A DNA stretch of 8,927 nucleotides from Azotobacter paspali (GCF_042434745.1 NZ_JBHLSS010000156.1); one strand, 5' to 3'. Numbered from the stretch's first letter, positions 1-5,256 are shown. Made by a program: numbers and translations. The notes: generated from the letters alone by a model not told the origin.

Positions 1-71
1 TCGGGTAAGGGCGTGCGGGCTTCATCCAACTACGATAGCTTCACCGGCACCAAGTTCATAACACGCTCTAG
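1..71. mobile_element. Probable terminal end of an insertion sequence (IS5-like), partial
   Basis: The first 71 bases hold no convincing gene. They end in a CTAG (68-71), and coding sequence of an unrelated protein begins immediately after it. Read on the minus strand, the segment starts TAGAGCGTGTTATGAACTTG, which resembles from memory the terminal inverted repeats of some IS5-family elements; members of that family often insert at a YTAR/TA target such as CTAG. The body of the element would lie to the left of the window. This is inference from one end only. It could also be ordinary intergenic DNA next to a broken gene. Confidence 0.35.
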
Positions 72-262
72 ACCGGCGGCAACTGCACGGCGCTGGATCT
101 GCCCCTGCCGGACGGAAGCATACTGCGCCTCACCAACGAAGACGGCCTCTGCATTCCCGATCCGGACGAGTGGAAAGCGTAATCATCGGCCGCCTGAGCA
201 GCGATCACGCCGAAATCGCCTGGTGCGTACTGGGGGAGGTCCCCCTGACGACTGGCCGGTGA
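72..262 (+). pseudogene. Remnant of a small unidentified gene, 5'-truncated and probably frameshifted
   Basis: From 72 the frame reads TGGNCTALDLPLPDGS and continues to DPDEWKA with a stop at 180-182. It is preceded directly by an in-frame TAG (69-71) and has no start codon. The overlapping frame, from a GTG at 170, continues as GRLSSDHAEIAWCVLGEVPL to a TGA at 260-262. Both parts have protein-like composition. Adding one base near 177-182 would join them into one protein tail (DPDEWKA + VIIGRLSS). The simplest reading is one gene that lost its N-terminus to the event at the CTAG (68-71) and later lost one base. The alternative is a gene fragment followed by a separate, overlapping 30-codon ORF starting at 170. 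I do not recognise the family. Confidence 0.45.
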
Positions 263-312
263 CAAGCAGCCGCCACCCAGCTATCCCGTCAGCAACTCCG
301 AGGAAACCTGTC

Positions 313-756
313 ATGCAATTCAAGCGCGAAGAGTGCCACGAGGCGATCAATTACACCTCCCGCAAGCAGGCCGCTTTCAATTGCAAGCAGCTCCGCGAAC
401 AACAGTCTATGCCGCTGTTCGCCGATCAGATCGCCCAGGAGCAGCACTCCTGGGACGCAGAAAAGCGGCTCAGAGACGAGCGAAACCAACGCTGTGAGCA
501 GAGGATGCGTGACCTGTATGCAAGGCAGTGGTGCAAGGTTCGCAAGGATTACTACGCACTGGCGCCCGCGCTTCAGGCGCAATGCAAGGCCCGATGGCAT
601 GCCTTCTGGGGGCCGAAAACCCCCGCCAACCTGGCCTATTTCGTCGACCAACTGAATGGGGCGTTGGCGGCCAGAACTGCTGCCGGCGAGGCTCAAACCC
701 AACGGATACGCCAGAAGATCCTGGCCTACGCACAAACCCAAACCTCTTTCGAGTGA
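313..756 (+). CDS. Hypothetical protein, 147 aa, charged and glutamine-rich
   Basis: I do not recognise this protein. The start is set at ATG 313 because GAGGAAA (about 300-306) is a good ribosome binding site; the open frame extends further upstream only through the remnant gene in another frame. The product is soluble-looking, with no signal peptide or membrane segment. Residues about 25-85 are rich in E, K, R and Q (for example QEQHSWDAEKRLRDERNQR) and probably form long helices or a short coiled coil. Several cysteines are scattered through it without a clear metal-binding pattern. A tryptophan/aromatic stretch (RWHAFWGPKTP) precedes a helical C-terminus ending TQTSFE. It follows the broken small gene with a gap of about 50 bp, and small genes of unknown function of this type are common in Pseudomonas genomic islands. 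Coding status is well supported; function is unknown. Confidence 0.7.
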   Translation: MQFKREECHEAINYTSRKQAAFNCKQLREQQSMPLFADQIAQEQHSWDAEKRLRDERNQRCEQRMRDLYARQWCKVRKDYYALAPALQAQCKARWHAFWGPKTPANLAYFVDQLNGALAARTAAGEAQTQRIRQKILAYAQTQTSFE

Positions 757-861
757 CTCCCCTTCTGGGCTGGCGCTTGCCGGCCCAATCAACCGAGCAA
801 TTTCGGGGTATTCGGGAAATCCTGTTGTTGGATTCGTTCGCGAATATCCTTCGCTTCCACC
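757..861. other. Short gap between the 147-aa gene and hicB with a weak hairpin
   Basis: This is the meeting point of two convergent genes. An imperfect hairpin lies at about 832-851 (GGATTCG, loop TTCG, CGAATATCC with a two-base bulge). No T-run follows it on either strand, so I do not call a terminator. I see nothing else here. Confidence 0.3.
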
Positions 862-1203
862 TCAGCCGTGATGCTGCAGGTACTCGCTCAGCGCTTGTCG
901 GGTGAGGTCGTTCAGGCTCATGCGATGCCGATTGGCCGCCACGCTTGCTGCCAGATGCAGATCGTGGCCGATCCGCACATTGAATGAGCCCTTGCAGGGA
1001 ACTTCCGGCTTTTGCCCCTGCTCTTGGCAGGTGGCCAGGTAGTCGTTCACTGCTTCGCGGAAGGCGGCCTGCAACTTGGCCACCGTCTCGCCTTCGTAGT
1101 TGACCAGCGCGCGAATGAAGAGCAGCTTGCCGAACAGGCAGTTGTCCTCGGTGCTGGCTTCGATGGAGCCGTAGTAGCCCCGGTGTTGCAGCAAGTTGTT
1201 CAC
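862..1203 (-). CDS. hicB: HicB-family antitoxin of a type II toxin-antitoxin system
   Basis: HicB neutralises the HicA mRNA interferase and represses the hicAB promoter. The 113-residue product begins at a GTG (1203-1201) giving VNNLLQHRGYYGSIEAS. The TTG further upstream (1218) is less likely, because family members normally begin just before the YxGYxGSIE stretch. Residues about 8-70 form the HicB partial RNase-H-like domain (GYYGSIEASTEDNCLFGK, then NYEGETVAKLQAAFREAVNDY). Residues about 78-113 are a ribbon-helix-helix type DNA-binding tail (KGSFNVRIGHDLHLAAS, then RMSLNDLTRQALSEYLQHH). Length and domain order fit the COG4226-type HicB group. The GTG start overlaps, as GTGA, the TGA that would end a frame-restored hicA, so the two were translationally coupled. 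The gene itself shows no disruption, unlike its toxin partner. Confidence 0.9.
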   Translation of the reverse strand: MNNLLQHRGYYGSIEASTEDNCLFGKLLFIRALVNYEGETVAKLQAAFREAVNDYLATCQEQGQKPEVPCKGSFNVRIGHDLHLAASVAANRHRMSLNDLTRQALSEYLQHHG

Positions 1204-1451
1204 GGGACAGTCCCCCAACCTTGAGATGCTCGATTATCTGGCGTCGGACGTATGTCTTCAGCTCGTTGCCTGGGGGCGGCCTGTGCAGGTTTATCAGCGC
1301 CTGCGGGTCGCCGTTGTCGAACTTGACCCGGCTCCCGGTGCCCTCCAGCTGCCGATAGCCCAGCCAGCTCAGCAGCGTCACCAGCTCCTGCCAGGTAAAG
1401 CTGGCTCGCTCGTTGAGCAGCTTGGCCAGCAGTTTTTTCGTTCTTGGACAT
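1200..1451 (-). pseudogene. hicA: HicA-family toxin gene with frame disruptions
   Basis: HicA toxins are small dsRBD-fold mRNA interferases. The ATG at 1451 gives MSKNEK; the reading frame then goes wrong at a run of six A on the coding strand (T-run at 1433-1438). Removing one A restores LLAKLLNERASFTWQELVTLL and on through GSRVKFDNGDPQALINLH and the ending YVRRQIIEHLKVGG, a good HicA. That second frame meets no stop before hicB and would run on for hundreds of bases. Adding one base in the G5 run near the end (C-run 1212-1216) returns to the original frame and gives TVP and a TGA at 1200-1202, overlapping the hicB start. So two single-base changes separate this from an intact gene of about 83 codons. 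Family members of this subgroup usually read HRPHP; here it is HRPPP, so a conserved His may be lost. A sequencing error at the homopolymers cannot be excluded. Confidence 0.75.
1204..1214. repeat. 11-bp palindrome at the hicA-hicB junction
   Basis: GGGACAGTCCC is a perfect 5-bp-arm palindrome lying across the end of hicA, immediately before the hicB GTG. In the mRNA it could form a small hairpin just before the hicB start. It also lies beside the homopolymer where the hicA frame is disturbed. Function is unknown. Confidence 0.5.
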
Positions 1452-1462
1452 GGCGCCTACTA

Positions 1463-1500
1463 TTGCAACTAAAAATAGTTGCAACACCGGTGCTCGTCAA
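1463..1500 (-). promoter_or_regulatory. hicAB promoter with an overlapping palindromic operator
   Basis: On the minus strand a TTGACG -35 (1495-1500) and a TATTTT -10 (1472-1477) are separated by exactly 17 bp, upstream of the hicA ATG at 1451. A perfect inverted repeat, TTGCAACTA (1463-1471) and TAGTTGCAA (1476-1484) with a 4-bp AAAA centre, covers the -10. HicB proteins autorepress their own promoter, so this is most likely the HicB operator; bound protein would block RNA polymerase at the -10. The palindrome and promoter spacing are seen directly; the regulator is inferred from position. Confidence 0.75.
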
Positions 1501-1524
1501 CAGCCCGCAGCCGTGCGGGCTGTT
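1499..1524 (+). terminator. GC-rich hairpin, possible Rho-independent terminator
   Basis: AACAGCCCGCA (1499-1509) pairs perfectly with TGCGGGCTGTT (1514-1524) around a GCCG loop: an 11-bp stem followed on the plus strand by TAGG, so the T tract is only TTT. It sits just upstream of the hicAB promoter, whose -35 overlaps its base. It may insulate hicAB from readthrough. No plus-strand gene directly upstream needs it, so its role is uncertain. Confidence 0.4.
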
Positions 1525-1776
1525 TAGGAGGTCCGATCGGGACAGACGCAACCAGTCCTGATCAAGGCACCGCTTCTGCGGTGGCTGGCGGATGCGAGCA
1601 ACAGCTTTCCCCGGATACCCCAATTTCGTTGCGGGTGCGCCCCATGGGCTCGAGCCCTGCCGGGCTGGGCACAGCCGTCCACGACGTGCTTGCCGAAGAC
1701 CGCCGGCAGATCGAAGAGCAGATGCCGGCATTGGGCGTGCCGATTTCACCTTTAATTGTTTGTTTATTTGTTATCT
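1525..1776. other. Intergenic stretch without a clear gene
   Basis: No gene can be supported between the hicAB control region and the KfrA-like gene. The plus frame from ATG 1644 (MGSSPAGLGTAVHDVLAEDRRQIEEQ) has protein-like composition around 1670-1740 and runs open into the KfrA-like gene in another frame. It may be a decayed gene end, but I do not recognise it. An AT-rich segment (1748-1777) directly before the KfrA-like start could contain its promoter; I could not assign convincing -35 and -10 boxes. Confidence 0.4.
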
Positions 1777-2445
1777 ATGCCGAGCACAACCTCAGCCGAT
1801 TGGAGAGCGATCGCCATGCGCCCCGCCGATCAGGACACCAGCCGCAACGTCACCGGCTTCGCCTTGCGGCAAAGGGTCGGCGGCGGCAACCCCACCCGAC
1901 TGAAACAGGGCTGGGATGATCACCTGGCCCGTTCGTCCGTCGCCGAGGCCAAGCCGGTGGCCGAACTGCCGATGGAGGTGGCCGAGGAACTGGCGACCGT
2001 CACCCGGGTGCTGACCGAGCGCCTGGCGACCCTGGCGGTCGAGCTGAACGACAAGGCGGTGAAGGCGGCCGAACGGCGGGTAGGCGAGGTGGTCCGGGCC
2101 GCCGGCGAGCAGCGCGAACAGGCCGAGTGGGAGCTAGCCGACGCGGCGCAGACCGTCGAGGACCTGGAACACCAGTTGGACGGCGCAAAGGGCGAGCTGG
2201 CGGCGACCTAGGCGCAGTTGACGGAGGGGCTTGTGCAACGCCAGAGCTAGGCTGTCGAGCTGGCCCAGCTCCAGGAGCGTCTGAGCGCCACCAAACAGGC
2301 GGTCCGAATGGCCCGCGAGCAGTACACCGCCGAGCTGAAGCAGCTGCGGGACGAACTGGCGAAGGCTCAGGCCAGAGGCGAGGAGGCGGCCCAGATGCGT
2401 AGCGAACTCGAGCGCACCACGATAATTCCCGGCCACTGGACTTGA
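1777..2445 (+). pseudogene. KfrA-like DNA-binding/coiled-coil protein, broken by two amber codons and 3'-truncated
   Basis: KfrA proteins are plasmid and island DNA-binding proteins with an N-terminal helix-turn-helix and a long alanine-rich coiled coil, thought to repress their own promoter and help stabilise replicons. The recognition segment is visible as NVTGFALRQRVGGGNPTRLK, followed by a long heptad-like region (EVAEELATVTRVLTERLATL, then KAAERRVGEVVRAAGEQREQ). A TAG at 2209-2211 ends the frame, but the same frame continues as coiled coil (AQLTEGLVQRQ, second TAG at 2248-2250, then AVELAQLQERLSATKQ) to a TGA at 2443-2445. Both TAGs stand where CAG (Gln) would be expected. The last residues (IIPGHWT) no longer look like KfrA, so homology breaks near 2420. 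ATG 1777 is the longest plausible start; ATG 1816 has the better Shine-Dalgarno (GGAGAG, 1802-1807). The family name is from memory of the motif, with moderate certainty. Confidence 0.65.
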
Positions 2446-2495
2446 GACAACCCAGCGGTCGTTCACCTCAAAGGATCACCACTCCTTCTGTCTAT

Positions 2496-2535
2496 CCCGA
2501 TAAACCCAGCCGATATTTTCTGCCTCGATCCGGTA
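2496..2535 (+). repeat. Left copy of a 40-bp inverted repeat bracketing lysR-MFS
   Basis: This 40-bp segment (CCCGATAAACCCAGCCGA to GATCCGGTA) matches the reverse complement of 4873-4912 at 34 of 40 positions without gaps. The mismatches are at repeat positions 4, 12, 25, 26, 28 and 35. It lies downstream of lysR (minus strand). Its internal hairpin is degenerate, whereas the right copy's is perfect. It could be the end of a mobile cassette, a dispersed intergenic repeat, or a terminator-type element. Confidence 0.75.
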
Positions 2536-2560
2536 TAGCTGGCAGCCGGGTGACGAAGGG

Positions 2561-3433
2561 TCAACCGGATACTGAAGCGAATGCTTTGGCGATGATGTCG
2601 ATGACCGCACGGACCCTGGCCGTATGGCGCACGTCCTTGTGGGTCACCAGCCAGATGTCGTAGGGCGGGCATTCGCGCGCGGGCCACAGACGCACCAGGC
2701 CGTCGGCCGCGCCGAACGGTAGCGGGATCTCGCCGATGCCCAGGCCGTTGACCAGCGCGCGGCGTACTAGCAAGCCAGAGGTGCAGGTCATGGCGATGCG
2801 GCCATGGGTAATCGGTTCGGACCCCAGCGTCACCTCCTTGCCGCTGTCCAGATACGGCTGATAGAGCACTAGGTCATGCCCGGCGAACGCCGTGCCGGGC
2901 TCGGGCACACCGCGGGCTTGCACGTAGTCCGCCGAGGCGAAGATGGCACTGCTCCAGCGCGCGACGCGGCGCACGATCAGATCGGGATTCTCCGGCTTGA
3001 GGGTGCGCACCGCGATGTCCGCTTCGCGCTTGCTCAGGTTGAGCATCTGGGTCGAGGCCTGCAGTTGCACCTCGATGCCGGGCTGCGCCCGGTGCAGACG
3101 GGCGATCGCCGGGATGACGAAGTCGATGGCGAACGAGTCAGTGGTGGTGACCCGCACTACGCCGCTCATGCGGTCGTCCATGCCAAGGATCTGCCGCTGC
3201 AGCTCGGCGGCCGAGGCCTCCATGTTCAGCGCTGCGGCCATCGCCACTTCGCCAGCGGCCGTCAAGCTGTAGCCGCCGGAGGTGCGCAGGAAAAGGGTAG
3301 CGCCCAGGGCGTGCTCCAGGGAGGCCAGACGGCGCCCGACGGTGGCCTGGTCGACGCCCAGCGACCGGGCCGCGCTCCGCAAGGTCTGCTCGCGGCACAG
3401 GGCGAGAAAGATCCGCGTATCGTCCCAGTTCAT
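2561..3433 (-). CDS. LysR-family transcriptional regulator
   Basis: This 290-residue protein has the length and layout of a LysR-type regulator. Residues about 1-60 are the winged helix-turn-helix (MNWDDTRIFLALCREQTLRS, then DQATVGRRLASLEHALG and the LTAAGE motif). A linker helix follows, then a two-lobed effector-binding domain from about residue 85 (SGVVRVTTTDSFAIDFVIPA, later ADIAVR and CTSGLLVRRALVNGLGIGEI). The start is placed at ATG 3433 because AGGGGG lies 6 bases upstream; the longer frame from a TTG at 3454 has no such site. It is transcribed divergently from the MFS gene across 130 bp, the classic arrangement in which a LysR protein controls the neighbouring gene and itself. The effector cannot be read from the sequence. 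No disruption is seen. Confidence 0.92.
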   Translation of the reverse strand: MNWDDTRIFLALCREQTLRSAARSLGVDQATVGRRLASLEHALGATLFLRTSGGYSLTAAGEVAMAAALNMEASAAELQRQILGMDDRMSGVVRVTTTDSFAIDFVIPAIARLHRAQPGIEVQLQASTQMLNLSKREADIAVRTLKPENPDLIVRRVARWSSAIFASADYVQARGVPEPGTAFAGHDLVLYQPYLDSGKEVTLGSEPITHGRIAMTCTSGLLVRRALVNGLGIGEIPLPFGAADGLVRLWPARECPPYDIWLVTHKDVRHTARVRAVIDIIAKAFASVSG

Positions 3434-3447
3434 GTCGATCCCCCTGT

Positions 3448-3463
3448 GATGCAAATCTGCATC
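3448..3463. promoter_or_regulatory. Putative LysR-type operator between lysR and the MFS gene
   Basis: GATGCA-AATC-TGCATC is a perfect inverted repeat with 6-bp arms in the divergent intergenic region, 15 bp upstream of the lysR ATG. It contains the dyad symmetry expected of a LysR box. A CATTAT hexamer (3484-3489) could be the -10 of the MFS promoter; no good -35 stands 17 bp before it, as is common for activated promoters. Binding is inferred, not shown. Confidence 0.55.
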
Positions 3464-3563
3464 TGTACGAATGAAACTCGCTGCATTATTTCACTGCTCG
3501 GCGCTTCTATGATTCCCCCCATCGCTACCGAACAGCGCTTCTCGACAGACGCAAGGGGTCATC

Positions 3564-4790
3564 ATGAATGCCGAATGCTCCAGCTTCACAGCCAACCGCA
3601 CCTCCCCATGGCTACCGATCTGGGCCGGCCTGTGCGCCAGCCTGGTCGGCATTGGCCTCGCCCGCTTCGCCTACACCCCCTTGGTGTCCGCGCTGATCGA
3701 CGCGCACTGGTTCTCCCCGTCGGCAGTTGTCTACCTGGGGGCGGCCAATCTCGCCGGCTACCTCATCGGAGCGCTGGGAGGACGGCCGCTCGCCGCCCGC
3801 GCGTCGAGCACCGGGGTGCTGCGCGCCATGATGGTACTAGTGGCCCTGTCGTTCTTCGCCTGCGCCGTACCACTGTCCATGGCCTGGTTTTTCGGCTGGC
3901 GGCTGCTGTCCGGCATCGCCGGCGGAGTGATCATGGTACTCGCGGCAAGCGCCATCCTGCCGCATGTCGCGCCGAACCGTCGCGGCCTGGCCAGCGGTGC
4001 AATCTTCCTCGGCGTCGGCCTGGGCATCGCCGGCTCGGGCAGCCTGGTGCCGTTCCTGCTCTCCTTCGGCCTGTCGCAGGCCTGGCTGGGTCTGGGCGGG
4101 GTGGCGCTGCTGCTGACCGCCACCAGTTGGTTCGGCTGGCCTCAGGAGAGCCCGCATGCGCCGGCCAGCTCGAGCGCCGCCGACATGCGTAGCTCGGCGG
4201 GCCTCTACGTGCTGTTCGCCCAGTACGCCCTGATGGCCGCCGGGCTGGTGGCACCGATGATGTTCCTGGTCGATTACGTCAGCCGCGGCCTCGGTGCCGG
4301 CAACCACAGCGGCGCGCTGATCTGGACGCTGTACGGGGTGGGCGCCATCGTCGGGCCGGTGGTGTACGGTTTCCTGGCCGACCGCCTGGGCGCGCTCTCG
4401 GCAATCCGCCTGGTATTGCTGACCCAGGCCGGCGCTCTCGCGGTACTGGTGACGGTCGCCGACCTGCGCCTGCTGGCCGTCGTGGCGCTGGTGATCGGAT
4501 CGTTTCCGCCTGGCATAGTGCCGCTGGCGCTGGCCCGCGTACACCAACTGGTTGCCGACCACCACCAGCAGAACGCCACCTGGAGCCGTGCCACCGTGTC
4601 CTTCGCGAGCTTCCAGGCCCTGGCCGGCTACGCCTATTCGGCGCTATTCTCCGCCAGCCATGGCCAGTACGCGCTGCTGTTCTCCGTCGCCATGGGCGCG
4701 ATTGGCCTGGCCCTTGTCTTGGATCTGCTGCTGGTGTTCAAGGAAATATTCCGCCCCTCCACTGGAGCCGACGTGGCACCGGAGGCATAG
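3564..4790 (+). CDS. MFS transporter of the YbfB/YjiJ type, probable exporter
   Basis: This is a 408-residue inner-membrane protein with about 12 hydrophobic segments, matching the major facilitator superfamily in length. The early motif VGIGLARFAYTPLVSALI (residues about 28-45) is characteristic of the YbfB/YjiJ family (MFS_4). Other visible features are glycine-rich helices such as GWRLLSGIAGGVIMVLAASA and GLASGAIFLGVGLGIAGSGS, a polar central loop (PQESPHAPASSSAADMRSS, about 193-212), and a second half with YGFLADRLG, an MFS motif-A-like loop. Substrates of this family are poorly known; several members are annotated as efflux proteins, so export is an inference. ATG 3564 has AAGGGG about 6 bases upstream. 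It is divergent from the lysR gene and probably controlled by it. Neither gene shows decay, in contrast to most of the window. Confidence 0.92.
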   Translation: MNAECSSFTANRTSPWLPIWAGLCASLVGIGLARFAYTPLVSALIDAHWFSPSAVVYLGAANLAGYLIGALGGRPLAARASSTGVLRAMMVLVALSFFACAVPLSMAWFFGWRLLSGIAGGVIMVLAASAILPHVAPNRRGLASGAIFLGVGLGIAGSGSLVPFLLSFGLSQAWLGLGGVALLLTATSWFGWPQESPHAPASSSAADMRSSAGLYVLFAQYALMAAGLVAPMMFLVDYVSRGLGAGNHSGALIWTLYGVGAIVGPVVYGFLADRLGALSAIRLVLLTQAGALAVLVTVADLRLLAVVALVIGSFPPGIVPLALARVHQLVADHHQQNATWSRATVSFASFQALAGYAYSALFSASHGQYALLFSVAMGAIGLALVLDLLLVFKEIFRPSTGADVAPEA

Positions 4791-4791
4791 G

Positions 4792-4830
4792 AGGGCGTTC
4801 TGCCGCCATTTTCCGGCCTCGCCCTTGTTT
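4792..4830 (+). terminator. Probable Rho-independent terminator of the MFS gene
   Basis: Directly after the MFS stop codon (4788-4790), AGGGCG (4792-4797) pairs with CGCCCT (4820-4825), and inside it GCCG (4802-4805) pairs with CGGC (4814-4817). The stem is followed by TTGTTT. The stem has internal loops and the T tract is imperfect, so this is probable rather than certain. Confidence 0.5.
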
Positions 4831-4872
4831 CCAAGTCAGTCCGGAGCCAATGATGCACCGGTGCTCGCCCCC

Positions 4873-4912
4873 TACCGAATCGAGCCGAAAAATATCGGCT
4901 CGGTTTATTGGG
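4873..4912 (-). repeat. Right copy of the 40-bp inverted repeat, containing a perfect hairpin
   Basis: This is the partner of 2496-2535 in inverted orientation. Within it CGAGCCGA (4881-4888) and TCGGCTCG (4895-4902) form a perfect 8-bp stem around AAAATA. The stem extends outward through a T-G wobble and two A-T pairs, and GTTTATT follows. It could therefore also act as a second terminator after the MFS gene. Together the two copies enclose lysR and the transporter in a 2417-bp segment. Confidence 0.75.
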
Positions 4913-4916
4913 CCAC

Positions 4917-4988
4917 ATGAACGCTTCAATACGCATTGGCTTCAATACTTCATTACTTCAACGCGTGAGCGCTTCAACACTTCAATAT
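4917..4988 (+). repeat. Degenerate octamer array, consensus TTCAAYAC, in 8-bp register
   Basis: Six octamers of the TTCAAYAC type start at 4925, 4941, 4949, 4957, 4973 and 4981 (TTCAATAC, TTCAATAC, TTCATTAC, TTCAACGC, TTCAACAC, TTCAATAT). All are in exact multiples of 8 bp. The units at 4933 (GCATTGGC) and 4965 (GTGAGCGC) are diverged, and 4917 (ATGAACGC) may be a ninth unit. It looks like a decayed tandem repeat rather than coding sequence. It could be binding-site iterons or a slipped-strand repeat; the sequence does not decide. Confidence 0.7.
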
Positions 4989-5126
4989 CATGGGGTCGCA
5001 GCCAGAGTGGTAACCGACCTTTCTCGCCCGCCTGGCCCTTTCTGTTCAAGCCCGTCCTTCCCATCCAGGGATGCATGTCCCCGGCTGGGCGCCAGCACTC
5101 AATGCAGGGTGAGCGCCGGCAGGGAA

Positions 5127-5256
5127 TCAGTTCAGGGCGTCTTTCAGGCCCTTGCCTGGCTTGAAGCCCGGCAGCTTGGCGGCAGCGATCTGGATCGCGG
5201 TCCCTATCTGCGGGTTGCGACCTTCGCGGGCGGCGCGCTTCTTCACCTCGAAGGTT
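5127..5256 (-). pseudogene. HU-family DNA-binding protein, C-terminal half only
   Basis: HU is a small nucleoid protein that bends DNA as a dimer. The minus-strand frame reads TFEVKKRAAREGRNPQ, then AIQIAAAKLPGFKPGK and ends KDALN with TGA at 5127-5129. This matches about the last 43 of roughly 90 residues of HU. It includes the DNA-binding arm with the intercalating proline of the GRNP motif. The N-terminal dimerisation half, with the start codon and promoter, is missing. Homology stops near 5256, where IS630-type sequence begins on the opposite strand. The fragment has no start, so it is dead. It shows that a chromosomal-type or island-borne hup-like gene was cut here by a deletion or transposition. 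Confidence 0.8.

Larger units (their letters stand above)
4791..5126. other. 336-bp gene-free region between the MFS gene and the HU fragment
   Basis: This stretch holds the putative MFS terminator, the right 40-bp repeat and the octamer array described separately. The rest (4989-5126) has no supported gene. It is the downstream flank of the HU fragment on the minus strand. An imperfect stem (about 5087-5118, GCCAGCACTCA against TGAGCGCCGGC) is not followed by a T-run. Confidence 0.5.

Noticed and set aside
470..1381. Long minus-strand open frame of 303 codons crossing hicB and the 147-aa gene
   Set aside because: Only its first part (TLLSWLGYRQLEG to EHLKVGG) is real, being the frame-shifted HicA. 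The rest is the antisense or wrong frame of hicB and of the gene at 313-756, with low-complexity Arg/Pro/Ser composition.
1485..1496. 12-mer CACCGGTGCTCG shared with 4857-4868
   Set aside because: It is short, built on a GC-rich ACCGGT palindrome, and flanked by unrelated sequence. I treat it as coincidence.
2134..2466. Minus-strand open frame opposite the KfrA-like coiled coil
   Set aside because: Alanine-rich coiled-coil DNA produces leucine/glutamine-rich antisense frames. It has no ribosome binding site or recognisable domain.
2876..4192. 438-codon plus-strand open frame across lysR and the MFS start
   Set aside because: It is the complement of lysR followed by an alternative frame of the MFS gene. 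Composition is Arg/His/Gly-rich with no domain, and the two genes it shadows have clear motifs, starts and ribosome binding sites.
4917..4988. Possible CRISPR array
   Set aside because: The units are only 8 bp, with no unique spacers and no cas genes nearby.
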